IMG/VR virus record: IMGVR_UViG_3300009163_000037
Coordinates: 1 to 59,668 of that record
Direction: 5' to 3' (one strand)
Source of the DNA: a virus
Length of the DNA: 59,668 bases
Positions 34,206 to 43,865 of the stretch are shown in pieces; position 1 is the stretch's first letter; each line of letters begins with the position of its first letter. The notes under the pieces are model-generated. The model saw nothing but the letters and a program-made list of their open reading frames with translations. It was not told the DNA's origin and did no database searches. Both the position numbers and the translations under genes were made by a program.

Positions 34206-35891
34206 TTATGCAGGTAAATATTTTGCCGCTTTAGTATCAGCGGCAACGTTTTTGGTTTTACGGCGGGCGTGTTGGACGCGATCCATCATTTCGTAGAGGC
34301 GTTGTGCGCCCGAATCTGTAGAGCCATTTCCTAGCTCGGAGACAATTCTTGCTGGTACAACAAACTCACCTGTAGCTAGGCGGGCTGGTTGTTTGCCGCC
34401 TATTGTCGCAGGGATTGAGTCAGAAACGCCATCTCCAGGGCCACGCAAAAGGCGTCCGCCATCAGAATATCCACCTAGATGACCTCCGCCGTTAAGCGAC
34501 ATTAGGCCGCCTCCGGCTGCTTTAGTTGAGTAGGTTGTCGGGCTAAAGTAGTTAATTCCACCTTGGCCTGGACGTCCGCCACCACCGCCATAAGGGAGCT
34601 GCTTACGATCAGCAGATAACGATGGGATAGTTGCGCCACTGCTTCCGCTACCGCCACCTTTATTCATCATAGCCATCAAAGCCATGAGCATCATCATCAT
34701 GCCCATGTTGTTGCCGGATCCAGCTGTTGCGGCGCCCGGCTTTTTAGTGGTGTCAGTTGTTTTTTTGGTTGCGGTATCTACTAATTTCTTAATAACATCA
34801 TCTGTATTTTTTGTAACAGTGTCTTTAATTGTGTCAAGAGTTTTGTTATTAACATCAACTGTTTTGCCGGTATCTGTAATAACTCCATCTTTACTTGTAG
34901 TTAAGACTTTGCCATCAGTAGTAATGACGGTCTTTGTACCATCAGCATTTTCAATAGTTTTACCGCCGCCTGGAACGTATCCTTTACCGCCTGTGGTGTC
35001 AACGTAACCTGACGTTTTTGACTCAAGTAAACCCTTCTTATCCATGTTTGCAACTTGAGCAGCTGTCAAAGAATAAGATTCTCCGGTTTCGGTGTTAATG
35101 GCGTTGGCAGTACCGTCATCACGAACATTAACTAAGTCAGAGCCAACTTTTTGCCATCCGCTAGGCGTAGTATTTTTAGCCCATTGTGCTTGAGCTTCAT
35201 CAATATTGCTTTGAGAAATGCCCAACTCTTGAGGCTTATAAAGGCTTGCAAGTCCTGCATCCCTATCATCTCTGTCAGCGGGATCCATATTCTCAGCATC
35301 TTTTGCCCGCTGCTGCTCTTCAGCAAAACGCTGTGCAACAGTTTTTATCGACCCATCTGCATTGCGGCCAACTTCAAGATTTGGGTTATCGTCACTAGGC
35401 GGATTAAAGATTGATCGCGTGCTTCCAGACTCATCAGCCAAGTCGCCCATGCCAAGGTTTTCAGTTTTTGTAGAACTAGTTCCCATTAACTCTGCAAGTT
35501 GATCTTCTAGTGGAGCATAGTCCCCAGGAGCAATATTAAGATTTTGTCGCGCAACAGGAGCTTCGCTTGATAAAGACCTTGTAAGGCTTTCATCACCACC
35601 ACCAATATCTTTAAGAAAACTCTCAAGATCTAGGTTTTGCCCACCAACACGTTCTGTTTGGAGACCTTCAAGAATGCTATTAAGGTCAATGCCTTGGTCT
35701 CCAAGACTACCAAGATCCATGTTGCCAAGATCAAGATCGCCAACATTAAAATCACCAAGACTGCTAAGATCAAGATCACCAACATTAAAATCAGAAAGGC
35801 TGCCAAGATCAAGGCCGCCCATGTCAAAGTTGGACATATCGGTGTCGCCACCGCCAAACAGACTGCCAAAGTCAAACTCATCTTCACCCAT
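34206..35891 (-). CDS. Virion structural protein with Asp/Gly/Leu repeats, 561 aa
   Basis: Residues about 20-75 are short repeats of the type GDLDLSSLGDFNV. The middle is Thr/Lys-rich with TKTVITTDGKVLTTSKDG. The C-terminal 130 residues form the recognisable GGGLMSLNGGGHLGG, RGPGDGVSDSIPATI and ATGEFVVPARIVSELG module seen in tail-associated proteins of related phages. AAGGA supports the start. Exact role unknown. Confidence 0.7.
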   Translation of the reverse strand: MGEDEFDFGSLFGGGDTDMSNFDMGGLDLGSLSDFNVGDLDLSSLGDFNVGDLDLGNMDLGSLGDQGIDLNSILEGLQTERVGGQNLDLESFLKDIGGGDESLTRSLSSEAPVARQNLNIAPGDYAPLEDQLAELMGTSSTKTENLGMGDLADESGSTRSIFNPPSDDNPNLEVGRNADGSIKTVAQRFAEEQQRAKDAENMDPADRDDRDAGLASLYKPQELGISQSNIDEAQAQWAKNTTPSGWQKVGSDLVNVRDDGTANAINTETGESYSLTAAQVANMDKKGLLESKTSGYVDTTGGKGYVPGGGKTIENADGTKTVITTDGKVLTTSKDGVITDTGKTVDVNNKTLDTIKDTVTKNTDDVIKKLVDTATKKTTDTTKKPGAATAGSGNNMGMMMMLMALMAMMNKGGGSGSSGATIPSLSADRKQLPYGGGGGRPGQGGINYFSPTTYSTKAAGGGLMSLNGGGHLGGYSDGGRLLRGPGDGVSDSIPATIGGKQPARLATGEFVVPARIVSELGNGSTDSGAQRLYEMMDRVQHARRKTKNVAADTKAAKYLPA

Positions 35892-35893
35892 GA

Positions 35894-38041
35894 TTATTCC
35901 TTCTTAGTGGCTGCTTTTAAGGCATCTTTTGCTGTAGTTTTTGCATTTTCAATGATTGTATTCATAATCGCCTTTTGAAAATCTGGCGTTTGACCTTGTA
36001 AAAGGCTGGTCAAAAGCTGTCCACTTACCCCACTAAACGCCTTTTGTAGCTCTGGGGAGAGTGTATCTGGCATTGCCCCCTTGATCAAGGAGTTCGTAGC
36101 CATGCCTGTACCTGTGTTTATCAGGGAAGCCAAGCCAGTTTTACCCAAATCCTGGCCGGTTGCAAGCGCGCTAAGTTCCGCTCCAGATAGGTTTGGTAGC
36201 GCCTTTGTAAGGTACTGATCCAACATTGGAACGCCCGTGTTCATAGTGGGCATATAGTTTTGGGCAAGCTGGGTTCCGGCACTACCTAAAGCACCACCAA
36301 CAAATCCTTTGCCAAAGTCTCCTCCGCCAAGAGAAGACATACCGCCGCTTACCAATCCTGAACCTAGCGCCTGGGACAGTACAGTTCCCATTCCGGCTTG
36401 AGCCAGCGCGCCAGCTGCAAGAGATCCTAGCCCGCCAGTAGCAGCCATTAAAGCCAGTTGACCTATTGGCCCCATTTTTTGTATATCGTGAACCGCGCCG
36501 CCAAGTACGCCGTAATTGTGGGCATCAGTTGGAATTGGGCTGGCTTTACCTGATGCATCCCAGCTTGGGACATACTTAACGTCATTACTTGCCCATAAAT
36601 CCCTACCTGGCAATGAGTACCCAGTAAGTTTGCCATTTAAATCATAACTGGCAGTAACATTCCAATCGCCATTTACATCTCCAGGCATTTTTACTTCTTT
36701 GGTGTAGCCGGTTAATGTTTCTTTTCTTTCTCCAGAATTTCTATCTCTGGACGTTTGATAAGTCGGCGTTGCATCTTTAGGTTGAGCCGGAATTTGCTCT
36801 GTGATTGTTTGTGTCCTTGGCTTGCCATCTCGGCCTGTTCCAACTGTCACCTCCCTTTGCCGGGTAGTAGGTTCGCTAAACTCAAGCTGGGCCGGCGTAT
36901 TGGATACAGTGTTTTTATCCAAGCCCATAAATGTCGCAAACATCCACGGCTGGGTTTTGCCGCCATACGACTCATCAGCAGCGTGTTTGCTTACATCAAT
37001 GACTTTTTGAATGGCTGCAGCCTGGTCGCCGTACTGGGCTTTAAGCGCAGGATCTTCGTTTACAGCGGCCACAAAGTCGGTATAGCCCTTAGCTACATCC
37101 ATGCCTTTAGCGGTTCCGGCCACAGAATCTCGCAACTCCAGCAGCGGTACTTTCTTTTGAATATTGTCTAGCGCAGCGCCATACAGACCAGAAAGGCGGG
37201 GATCTTTCTTGGATTCATCAATAAACGCCTGGATATCAGCAGCAGTTTTATTGGTAACTACATCTGTAAACCCAGTGGAAAAGTTTCTAATAGGGTCAAG
37301 GTAAGCTTTAATTTCATCAGCAGACTTACCCATCGACTTGGCAAGCTGGTCATCTGTAACACCGTACTGGTTCTGCAACTGTAACAGTGATTTAGTTTTA
37401 TCTGTATCACTGACAGTCGGCTCAGATAGCTTTCCAACCAGGCTGGTGATGCCGGTGTTAAACGTGTCAAAGATTTTATTGACAGCGGTAGAATTTAACC
37501 CTGAATATTGGGCTATTTCGGCTGGCGTCATGTTGTTGGTGATCGCCGCCTTATTGATAAGTCCAAGCTTGTCAAAGTCAGACTTGCTTGTATCAGCCAA
37601 TGTAGTGGTAATAATGTTCTTTAAATTACCGCCAATCTCTGGCTTTGCAGCTTGCTGGAATTGGGCTTTTTCAGTGGCATCAATAGTCTCGCCAAACTTT
37701 GGTTGCCAATACGCCAAGTCAGCTGCGGTGGAAGTGCGTCCTAGATTTTGGTGGTAAAGCTCATCCACCCCGGCTTCTTGCCTAAATTGAGCTGCTTGTT
37801 CAGGGGTAAGAGTAGCTCCGCCAAACCGTTGCGTCCAGTAATCAAGCCCAGGCTGGTCAGCAGCACGACCTAGGTTTTGCTGGTATAGGTCTTGAATGGA
37901 TACAGTTTGTGGTTGTACAACAGGAGCAGCCGGAGCAACTGTAACAGGTGGTACAGTTGGTGTAAATGCAGTTACAGGCGCCTGCTGCAAAGACGCCAAT
38001 CCAGCTGGATCATCCGCATATTGGGTTAGTGTATCTATCAT
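35894..38041 (-). CDS. DUF4214-repeat virion protein, 715 aa
   Basis: The N-terminal third contains two repeats of the DUF4214 type (SIQDLYQQNLGRAADQPG then DELYHQNLGRTSTAAD), known from adhesins. The centre is helical. The C-terminal 300 residues are Gly/Ala/Leu-rich with hydrophobic stretches (PIGQLALMAATGGLG) that could insert in a membrane at ejection. ATG 38041 lies one base after the previous stop; the longer frame to 38062 would overlap it, so I start at MIDTLTQYADDP. A degenerate dyad copy occurs at 37377. Confidence 0.7.
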   Translation of the reverse strand: MIDTLTQYADDPAGLASLQQAPVTAFTPTVPPVTVAPAAPVVQPQTVSIQDLYQQNLGRAADQPGLDYWTQRFGGATLTPEQAAQFRQEAGVDELYHQNLGRTSTAADLAYWQPKFGETIDATEKAQFQQAAKPEIGGNLKNIITTTLADTSKSDFDKLGLINKAAITNNMTPAEIAQYSGLNSTAVNKIFDTFNTGITSLVGKLSEPTVSDTDKTKSLLQLQNQYGVTDDQLAKSMGKSADEIKAYLDPIRNFSTGFTDVVTNKTAADIQAFIDESKKDPRLSGLYGAALDNIQKKVPLLELRDSVAGTAKGMDVAKGYTDFVAAVNEDPALKAQYGDQAAAIQKVIDVSKHAADESYGGKTQPWMFATFMGLDKNTVSNTPAQLEFSEPTTRQREVTVGTGRDGKPRTQTITEQIPAQPKDATPTYQTSRDRNSGERKETLTGYTKEVKMPGDVNGDWNVTASYDLNGKLTGYSLPGRDLWASNDVKYVPSWDASGKASPIPTDAHNYGVLGGAVHDIQKMGPIGQLALMAATGGLGSLAAGALAQAGMGTVLSQALGSGLVSGGMSSLGGGDFGKGFVGGALGSAGTQLAQNYMPTMNTGVPMLDQYLTKALPNLSGAELSALATGQDLGKTGLASLINTGTGMATNSLIKGAMPDTLSPELQKAFSGVSGQLLTSLLQGQTPDFQKAIMNTIIENAKTTAKDALKAATKKE
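37377..37397. promoter_or_regulatory. Degenerate dyad copy inside the DUF4214-like gene
   Basis: AACTGTAACA, G and TGATTTAGTT differ from the canonical dyad at one symmetric position (ATCA to AACA). It is in coding sequence and may be chance. A further ATCTGTATCA half-site follows 23 bp later, echoing the tandem layout upstream of the LexA-like gene. Confidence 0.3.
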
Positions 38042-38042
38042 A

Positions 38043-38714
38043 TTAAGCCAATGCAGAAACAAACGACATTGTGGCTACCACAGACTGGGTAGAAGGTTTG
38101 GTTGGAGTGCCGGACGCGGCGTAATACTCAATAGTTACAGTAGCAATTGTGGGCGACCAGTAAATCTCAATGTAGTCATTTGCCGCCATAGACACAACGT
38201 AGTTCCACCCTTTAATATCATGGGATGGAACACCCGCGCTTTTGCGGGCTGGTATGCCAACTTTACCTGTAGAGCCAGTGATGTCTGTGCCGTTTTGTTT
38301 TAACCAGATAAAAAGGTCTTGCGGAGCGTTATCCAGATTTTGAACCTGCGCGCTGAATTGGAGGTTGTATATACCGGCTTTGGCTACTGTGATTTTAGAA
38401 CTTGCAATAGTGACACCGTTAGAAAAATCCGTGGTGTTTAGCGTCATTAGGGTAGCTGTATTGGCAGCCGTAGACTGGGATTGGTCGCTGGAAAAAGCAC
38501 CGTAAGGGAATCTAATCCCTGAGCCCTCAATTTTAAAAGTCCCGTCTGTCGCTGTTTTCATCTGCCCCAGTATGTTGTCTAACTGGTTGAAGTACAGGCG
38601 TAAGACGTTGTTAAGCTGGTTAATGTAGTTAACATCGTACTCTTGCGTAGCCGCAGGTAGGCGCGGCGCAACAGCCTGGTTTAGAGCAAAATCAGAGGTG
38701 ACGATATACGTCAT
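38043..38714 (-). CDS. Virion protein with C1q/jelly-roll-like C-terminus, 223 aa
   Basis: The N-terminal 60 residues are helical with INQLNNVLRLYFNQLDNILG, typical of trimerising fibre stems. The rest is beta-rich with KAGIYNLQFSAQVQN and DYIEIYWSPT, a pattern of C1q-like jelly rolls in tail fibres. Probably a receptor-binding or tail-tip part. AGGGGTGG precedes the start. Confidence 0.65.
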   Translation of the reverse strand: MTYIVTSDFALNQAVAPRLPAATQEYDVNYINQLNNVLRLYFNQLDNILGQMKTATDGTFKIEGSGIRFPYGAFSSDQSQSTAANTATLMTLNTTDFSNGVTIASSKITVAKAGIYNLQFSAQVQNLDNAPQDLFIWLKQNGTDITGSTGKVGIPARKSAGVPSHDIKGWNYVVSMAANDYIEIYWSPTIATVTIEYYAASGTPTKPSTQSVVATMSFVSALA

Positions 38715-40843
38715 GTGCCACCCCTGCGACCATCATTGCGCAAATCTATACGCGGGCTGCCAAGCTGCCACTGGGTGCCAATCTTGTTGGAGGTGATCCG
38801 CATGGACATCTGGCGTCCGCGAATCCGGATGTAGATCTGCCCGTTGTAGGTGTCCAAGTCGATTGGGTACGTTTGCGTAGCAGTTACCGTTTGGGATGCG
38901 TCTGTGCTTGTGCCGCCTACCGATTTGGGGTCGTTGTAGCCTGAGCCGGAGTTTTGCAAAGGAAGAAGCTGCATAGTCAGCGCAGGGGTTGTTCCGTCCG
39001 TAGAGCCTCGGAACGTCAGGTCAGGCAACATCCTCCAGACAAAGGCAAAGTTATTGCCATCACCAATATCAAACTGGGCGCTGGTAATTGTTGCTTCAAT
39101 TGCCGCTGGGGTTCCGCTGGTGTTATCGTCCACACCGGATTCGTGGTTTACAAGGTTGTAGGAGTAGGTTGCAGCCACGGGGTAGTTACGCAGGCCGGTA
39201 TCCAGCCATGCTGTGCGGCCCATAGTGCCATAGTACCAAGCATTCTCGATGTAGTTGTAGATGACGTACTTATCAATAACTTGGCTGTTTTCAGAGCAGT
39301 AAAACCACCAAGCCTCGTTAAAGCCTTCATTGGTGCTGCCAAATACCTGTACAGATTCTGTTAAGTTAATGTCACTGTAAATGTACTGGCGTAAGTCGCA
39401 GTTAAGCGTTTGTACCCGTCCGTCGTACTTATAGAACTTATCTACACCCATCCAATAGGTAACGCCAGAAGCTAGTACGGGGGCATTTTGGCTAATGAGG
39501 GATACGTTGTCTGCAAGCAGTTGGTTACCCCAAACAGAAGGCGGCCCAAGGTACTGGAGCGAGTAAAGCGTGGAGTCTGTCCACACCAAAATCTCTTGGC
39601 GACTTTGCAAAACAGATACGATTTTGGAGCCGTGAGATAGCCGCACACTACCCGCTTGGTTGGTCGCCGCCGGATACCATGTGGTCAATGATTCTTGATC
39701 CGACCAGCGAATAAGCATCGGGTCAAGAACGGTGCTGCCGTAGTCATTAGTACCAAACACCAGCACAAAACGGCTTGCGTCGGATACTGTAAACACGTTT
39801 TGGTACAGCGGGGTATAACCATCAGCGCCCGCCAAAGAAGAAAGCAAAACCCCGCGAGGTGAAATGCTCTGCGTTCCCGACTGAGAACCGGATGTATTAA
39901 TTAAAGCGCCGGTAGGGGTTGCCGACAGGTTAAAAGTTGTACCGGTCAAATATCGGACGTAATAAGTAATCCCCGGCAGTAATCCTGTTGGCAAAGCGCC
40001 AGTGGTAGAAAATGTAATCGGTGTGAGATCTACGAGTCCTAAGCTACATGTAACTACACACGGCGTAGCAATTGTCATTGTGATGGTAGTTGCGGAGTAT
40101 CCAATAGTGGCATCCCAGTAGTACAGTGGGCCTCCATTAACGCCGTAAAGCAGGTTCTGCCCCCAATTGTTTTGGTTCCAAATACGCAGGGGCGCTACAG
40201 CAGTAGGGGTGCTATTTCCAATCCCCCAATATCCGCCGCCCCAAGATCCAGCACCCCAACCTACTGATGGCGTGTAAACAGCACCACCGGGATTAAGCTG
40301 GTAAACGGCATAAACAGTGCCGCCGCCAGTCGTGGAGGATGATGCAGTACCAGATACACGGATGGTGTAAGTAGAGGAATCAACAAAAGTAAGGGAGTAT
40401 TCGCCTGATACCGTAACCCCACCCACTGCCGTGCCGCCGTAAAAAGTTACATAAGCGCCATCTGTTGCACCATGAGAAACATCTGTAACTGTAACAGTGG
40501 TGTAGCCGCCGGAGTTAGTGGATGTGCTTGTAGCAAATGGGTTAGTAAGCGTATGTTCCGCGCGGATTGGGGTAATGTCATAGTAAACCCCACCATTTTC
40601 AATATACATTTTGGACGTAGTGCCAACGCCCATTAAGTTTTGACCAGCCAGCGTTACCCAATTCCAAAGGGAGCGGCAAACACCAATAAATGTGTTGGCT
40701 GAAATACGCGCCCAACCGCCTATTTTTTCTGGCGTACCTTGGCGAAACCGAATTTTGTCGGACTCATACCAGCCGTTCTCGTTGGTGTACCGAGTGTTTT
40801 CCCGGTTAACCCCCGGTTTAAGCGTCAGTTTTTGTAACGGCAT
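38711..40843 (-). CDS. Tail/head-closure protein (P22 gp10-like), 710 aa
   Basis: It begins MPLQKLTLKPGVNRENTRYT, followed by WYESDKIRFRQGTPEKIGGW and repeated beta-sheet blocks with aromatic motifs (GAGSWGGGYWGIGN; WYYGTMGRTAW). This is the layout of large beta-propeller-like tail proteins such as the P22 gp10 stabilisation family, which seal the portal and hold tail fibres. A fibronectin/Ig-like insertion rich in Thr and Ser lies at about 105-180. AAGGA at the start. Confidence 0.75.
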   Translation of the reverse strand: MPLQKLTLKPGVNRENTRYTNENGWYESDKIRFRQGTPEKIGGWARISANTFIGVCRSLWNWVTLAGQNLMGVGTTSKMYIENGGVYYDITPIRAEHTLTNPFATSTSTNSGGYTTVTVTDVSHGATDGAYVTFYGGTAVGGVTVSGEYSLTFVDSSTYTIRVSGTASSSTTGGGTVYAVYQLNPGGAVYTPSVGWGAGSWGGGYWGIGNSTPTAVAPLRIWNQNNWGQNLLYGVNGGPLYYWDATIGYSATTITMTIATPCVVTCSLGLVDLTPITFSTTGALPTGLLPGITYYVRYLTGTTFNLSATPTGALINTSGSQSGTQSISPRGVLLSSLAGADGYTPLYQNVFTVSDASRFVLVFGTNDYGSTVLDPMLIRWSDQESLTTWYPAATNQAGSVRLSHGSKIVSVLQSRQEILVWTDSTLYSLQYLGPPSVWGNQLLADNVSLISQNAPVLASGVTYWMGVDKFYKYDGRVQTLNCDLRQYIYSDINLTESVQVFGSTNEGFNEAWWFYCSENSQVIDKYVIYNYIENAWYYGTMGRTAWLDTGLRNYPVAATYSYNLVNHESGVDDNTSGTPAAIEATITSAQFDIGDGNNFAFVWRMLPDLTFRGSTDGTTPALTMQLLPLQNSGSGYNDPKSVGGTSTDASQTVTATQTYPIDLDTYNGQIYIRIRGRQMSMRITSNKIGTQWQLGSPRIDLRNDGRRGGT

Positions 40844-40852
40844 CGCGCGTCC

Positions 40853-41191
40853 TTACACGTTTCTTTCAAAATGCGGGCAATCGACCAACGATTTAAAGTT
40901 ACCGCCCCACCGGTTTTTGGGGTGCAGGCTTTCCCAATACGCGCCTAGGGGAGCCAAGATTCCCTTGTCCCATATTATCTTCCCATCCTTGAAGAAATTC
41001 AAGTCTATGGCGCAGCGTTTCAAGTGGATGGAGTTCATCGTTTTAGACCGCCCGGTCTTAAAGTAAATGGCTTGTTGCTCCGGTGTACGGGCTAGTTCAC
41101 CCCCAGTAACTACAAAACCTTGGTCTGTGGCGTACTGGATCAACTTGCACATATCCAACAGGAAGGCCGCTTGTTCTTGCGATAGGCTCAT
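40853..41191 (-). CDS. M15-type peptidoglycan peptidase (endolysin)
   Basis: A 112-residue protein. SIHLKRCAIDLNF supplies His about 56 and Asp about 63, and VDCPHFE supplies the third ligand, His about 107, as in D-Ala-D-Ala/L-Ala-D-Glu zinc peptidases. ELARTPEQQAIYFKTGRSKTMN precedes these. No signal peptide, so it needs the holin next to it. It would cleave peptide stems of the cell wall at lysis. Confidence 0.85.
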   Translation of the reverse strand: MSLSQEQAAFLLDMCKLIQYATDQGFVVTGGELARTPEQQAIYFKTGRSKTMNSIHLKRCAIDLNFFKDGKIIWDKGILAPLGAYWESLHPKNRWGGNFKSLVDCPHFERNV

Positions 41192-41700
41192 TTTCCACCC
41201 CTTATATCTGCCAGTTTTTCAATGGTTCTGCCACCAAAATAAGCGCCCATGATGAGCATACCCCAGTTTCCAAGAAGGGTGACGTAGCTTTGGTTGGCGT
41301 TTAACCCAAAGGCGGACATCATGGCAAACAGGAAATACCCCATAAAGATGGCTACAAGGCTCAAAGGGCGGATGTTTTTGGACAACCAAGAGTCAGACCC
41401 CATGTCTGATTTCCAGCGGTCAGAGACGTTGTTGTCCTCGTTTTGGGCGGCTTGGGCAAACACCTTGAGCGTATCCAGCTCCATTTGGGCCTTCTGGATG
41501 CCAAGTTCTATCAGGCGCTCCTCGTGGTCGTATTGGAGCTGGCGCAGCTTGGCAACGTCCTCTGGGGTAGGAGAGTCAGGGATTTTGATGCCAAAGGTGT
41601 TCTCAACAACTTCTTTACCCTTGGCTTGGAGGGCAGAGGACAGAAGGCTAAGCCCGTTTTCGGCAAGTGTCCCCAGCAGGGAAGCAACTATAGGAATCAT
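41188..41700 (-). CDS. 3-TM holin (GTA-holin type)
   Basis: A 170-residue protein: a helical N-terminal region (MIPIVASLLGTLAENGLSLL), a long charged coiled coil (about 65-95), then WLSKNIRPLSLVAIFMGYFL and LGNWGMLIMGAYFGGRTIEK hydrophobic segments. This matches the gene-transfer-agent holin type. GGAG precedes ATG 41700; the longer frame to 41733 overlaps the preceding gene and was rejected. Overlaps with both neighbours give a compact lysis cassette. Confidence 0.8.
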   Translation of the reverse strand: MIPIVASLLGTLAENGLSLLSSALQAKGKEVVENTFGIKIPDSPTPEDVAKLRQLQYDHEERLIELGIQKAQMELDTLKVFAQAAQNEDNNVSDRWKSDMGSDSWLSKNIRPLSLVAIFMGYFLFAMMSAFGLNANQSYVTLLGNWGMLIMGAYFGGRTIEKLADIRGGK

Positions 41701-42173
41701 CAGTGTTTCTCCAACAACATAGTGAGCCACCAAAAAACAAGGCCCAAAACCAAAATAACAATTGCGCCGCCAAGCAGCCAGTTAATCAACTCGTCTAACT
41801 CTTTCTTCTTAGCCGCTGCGTTCTTCTCATCCAAAATTTCCTGCGCCTTGCGCTTCTGGATAATGTTGTTGCGCTCAATCAGGAGCTGCTGCCACAAGTC
41901 AGCGTGGCCTGACATCACCATCCAATTGTTCAGCTCCTTCTCAGCGTCATTGAGCATCTTGGCCTGCATGACGATCTCAAAAGCCTGCGCCGTGTCCGAC
42001 TTAGCAAACGTACCATTGGGCTGGGACGCAGCTCTCTGGACAACATCCTTGGCCTCGAAAAACTTCATTGCCTCGCCAGTGATGGCGTGGATATCTTTCC
42101 CTAACTTGATCGCTGCCTGAACGCCCTTAACAGCCGCTTGAGCCGTGGCGAAGGCCGTTATGGGATCTATCAT
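41700..42173 (-). CDS. Lysis-cassette membrane/coiled-coil protein, 157 aa
   Basis: A helical protein (MIDPITAFATAQAAVKGVQA; DTAQAFEIVMQAKMLNDAEKE) with a C-terminal hydrophobic anchor LLGGAIVILVLGLVFWWLTML. It precedes the holin with a one-base overlap. It could be a spanin-like or virion-associated membrane protein. No ribosome site is obvious, so it depends on translational coupling. Confidence 0.65.
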   Translation of the reverse strand: MIDPITAFATAQAAVKGVQAAIKLGKDIHAITGEAMKFFEAKDVVQRAASQPNGTFAKSDTAQAFEIVMQAKMLNDAEKELNNWMVMSGHADLWQQLLIERNNIIQKRKAQEILDEKNAAAKKKELDELINWLLGGAIVILVLGLVFWWLTMLLEKH

Positions 42174-42175
42174 AA

Positions 42176-42970
42176 TTAGAAAGTAATTGAGCCACTGCTA
42201 GTAAATTTATAGATTCGATATCCGCCTGAAACTGTATATGTATATGTACCTGTTACAGATATTGCTGGCGAATAAACATTTGAATAACGAACTATTACCA
42301 CTCCAGATCCGCCAATGTTTACACCGCCAGATCCGCTATACCGGTTTGCTCCACCACCACCGCCAGTGTTTGGGGTTCCGGGGGATAAACTGCCATCACC
42401 AAATGCCGTGCCGCGACCACCACCTCCGATACCGCCAGCTCCTTCATAGCCTGTAGATGATCCACCGCCTCCGCCTCCGTAATAAACCACAGAGCCTGTA
42501 ATCGACGAAGACGCACCTGCACCGCCTTGACCGCCTTCTCCATCTGCACCTACGGCCCCTGCGCCACCACCGCCGCCGCCGTTACTGCCGCCGTCATTTC
42601 CTTGACCGGATGTGCCAGAACCACCAGATGCGCCCATTGCGCCACCACCACCAGAGCCGCCATTTTTTCCTACTGCCCCACCACCTCCGCCGCCACCGCC
42701 TGTAGAGGTAATTGAAACAGCGCCGCCAATAAGACTTGAATTTCCACCGTTATTACCTGATCCAGTAGCAACCGCAGTTCCACCAGCGCCAATGGTTACA
42801 GTGTAAGTAACGCTAGGAGCGATAGATGTAGAGCCTGATTTAAATCCACCGGCTCCGCCGCCACCACCGTCACCACTACCGCCACCACCGCCACCGGCAA
42901 CTACTAGGTAATCAATGGATGAGGCTGAATTTCTCCCACCGGCAAATAAAAAGTTTGGTGCGGCAAACAT
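42176..42970 (-). CDS. Glycine-rich tail-fibre-like protein, 264 aa
   Basis: After an N-terminal stretch FAAPNFLFAGGRNSASSIDYLVVAGG the sequence is Gly/Ser/Thr-rich with GGGGAGGF and TVTIGAGG motifs, ending in VSGGYRIYKFTSSGSITF. It shares this architecture with the 556-aa protein and is probably a polyglycine-helix fibre part that binds host surface. The start overlaps the previous stop (TAATG). Confidence 0.65.
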   Translation of the reverse strand: MFAAPNFLFAGGRNSASSIDYLVVAGGGGGGSGDGGGGGAGGFKSGSTSIAPSVTYTVTIGAGGTAVATGSGNNGGNSSLIGGAVSITSTGGGGGGGGAVGKNGGSGGGGAMGASGGSGTSGQGNDGGSNGGGGGGAGAVGADGEGGQGGAGASSSITGSVVYYGGGGGGSSTGYEGAGGIGGGGRGTAFGDGSLSPGTPNTGGGGGANRYSGSGGVNIGGSGVVIVRYSNVYSPAISVTGTYTYTVSGGYRIYKFTSSGSITF

Positions 42971-43863
42971 TATGGTGTGTATCCTTGAACGTAAGAACCG
43001 TACCAGTTAGTCCCATCAGACACAAACGTCAAAATATCCATTTTGCCTGCCGTTGCAGTTATGGTTGGCGCTCCTAATGCGCTCCATTTAACGCCTGTAA
43101 ACGTAGCAGTTCCATTGCCCGTAGAAGCCGCTTGTTTAAGTAAAAGAACAAAAGACGTACCCGCTGTAGCGGTTGGCATTGTAAAAGTGCAAGCAGTAGA
43201 AGCCGTTAGAGTAGCTGTTTGTACAGTACCACTTGTTAAAGCTATTGTGTTTGTAGATGTAACTGTACCAATTGCAACTACGCTCTCTACATAACCAGTG
43301 ACTACCGGCGCAGTCAGCGTTTTGTTAGTAAGTGTCTGGGTATCAGATGTAGTGACAATCCCTGCGCCAGTTAAAGATGTACCGCCTGTGCCGCCATTAG
43401 CTTGCGGCAAAACTCCTGATGCTCCTATAGTTGCAACCGTAATAAAGTCAGACCCATTCCATGCAACGATGGCTCTGCTGTTATTGGCTACAGTTACACC
43501 GGTAGTTGACGCGCCTTTGACTGTGACGGTATATCCTGTGGTGTTGATAACAATGTAATGTCGGCTGGAGCTAGGGACAATCAAGTTCCACACAGCAGAG
43601 CGTGTGCCAGTGCAGTTAAGGATAAGGTACTGCGCCGATCCTGTGGATCCCGTCCCGGCTTGAACCAAGTTAGTGGCTGAGCTAGTTCCGTTAGCCAACG
43701 ACAAGGTTACATCGCCGCTGGTAGCTGCAATGGTTTGTGTCCCTGCAATTGCAACATCCAAGAATGCCGTCAGGCCATTGTTTACATCATCGCCCCATGT
43801 CCCGGACTCAGTGCCAGTAACCGGCTGGGCAAGCGCCAAGTTGGTTGTGTAGTTAACGGTCAT
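42970..43863 (-). CDS. Tail-fibre-like protein, 297 aa
   Basis: It begins MTVNYTTNLALAQPVTGTES and is Thr/Ser-rich and beta-rich, with VLPQANGGTGGTSLTGAG, a hinge motif typical of phage fibres (GGTGxTS), and TTSDTQTLTNKTLTAPVV. The C-terminus is a jelly-roll-like strand set. GGAG precedes the start. Confidence 0.7.
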   Translation of the reverse strand: MTVNYTTNLALAQPVTGTESGTWGDDVNNGLTAFLDVAIAGTQTIAATSGDVTLSLANGTSSATNLVQAGTGSTGSAQYLILNCTGTRSAVWNLIVPSSSRHYIVINTTGYTVTVKGASTTGVTVANNSRAIVAWNGSDFITVATIGASGVLPQANGGTGGTSLTGAGIVTTSDTQTLTNKTLTAPVVTGYVESVVAIGTVTSTNTIALTSGTVQTATLTASTACTFTMPTATAGTSFVLLLKQAASTGNGTATFTGVKWSALGAPTITATAGKMDILTFVSDGTNWYGSYVQGYTP

Positions 43864-43865
43864 AT

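Noticed and set aside
37906-37990. Dyad-like AACTGTA/TACAGTT strings in the DUF4214-like gene start and in fibre genes
   Set aside because: They come from Thr-Val codon runs (ACT GTA, ACA GTT), have wrong centre spacing and are expected by chance in this sequence.
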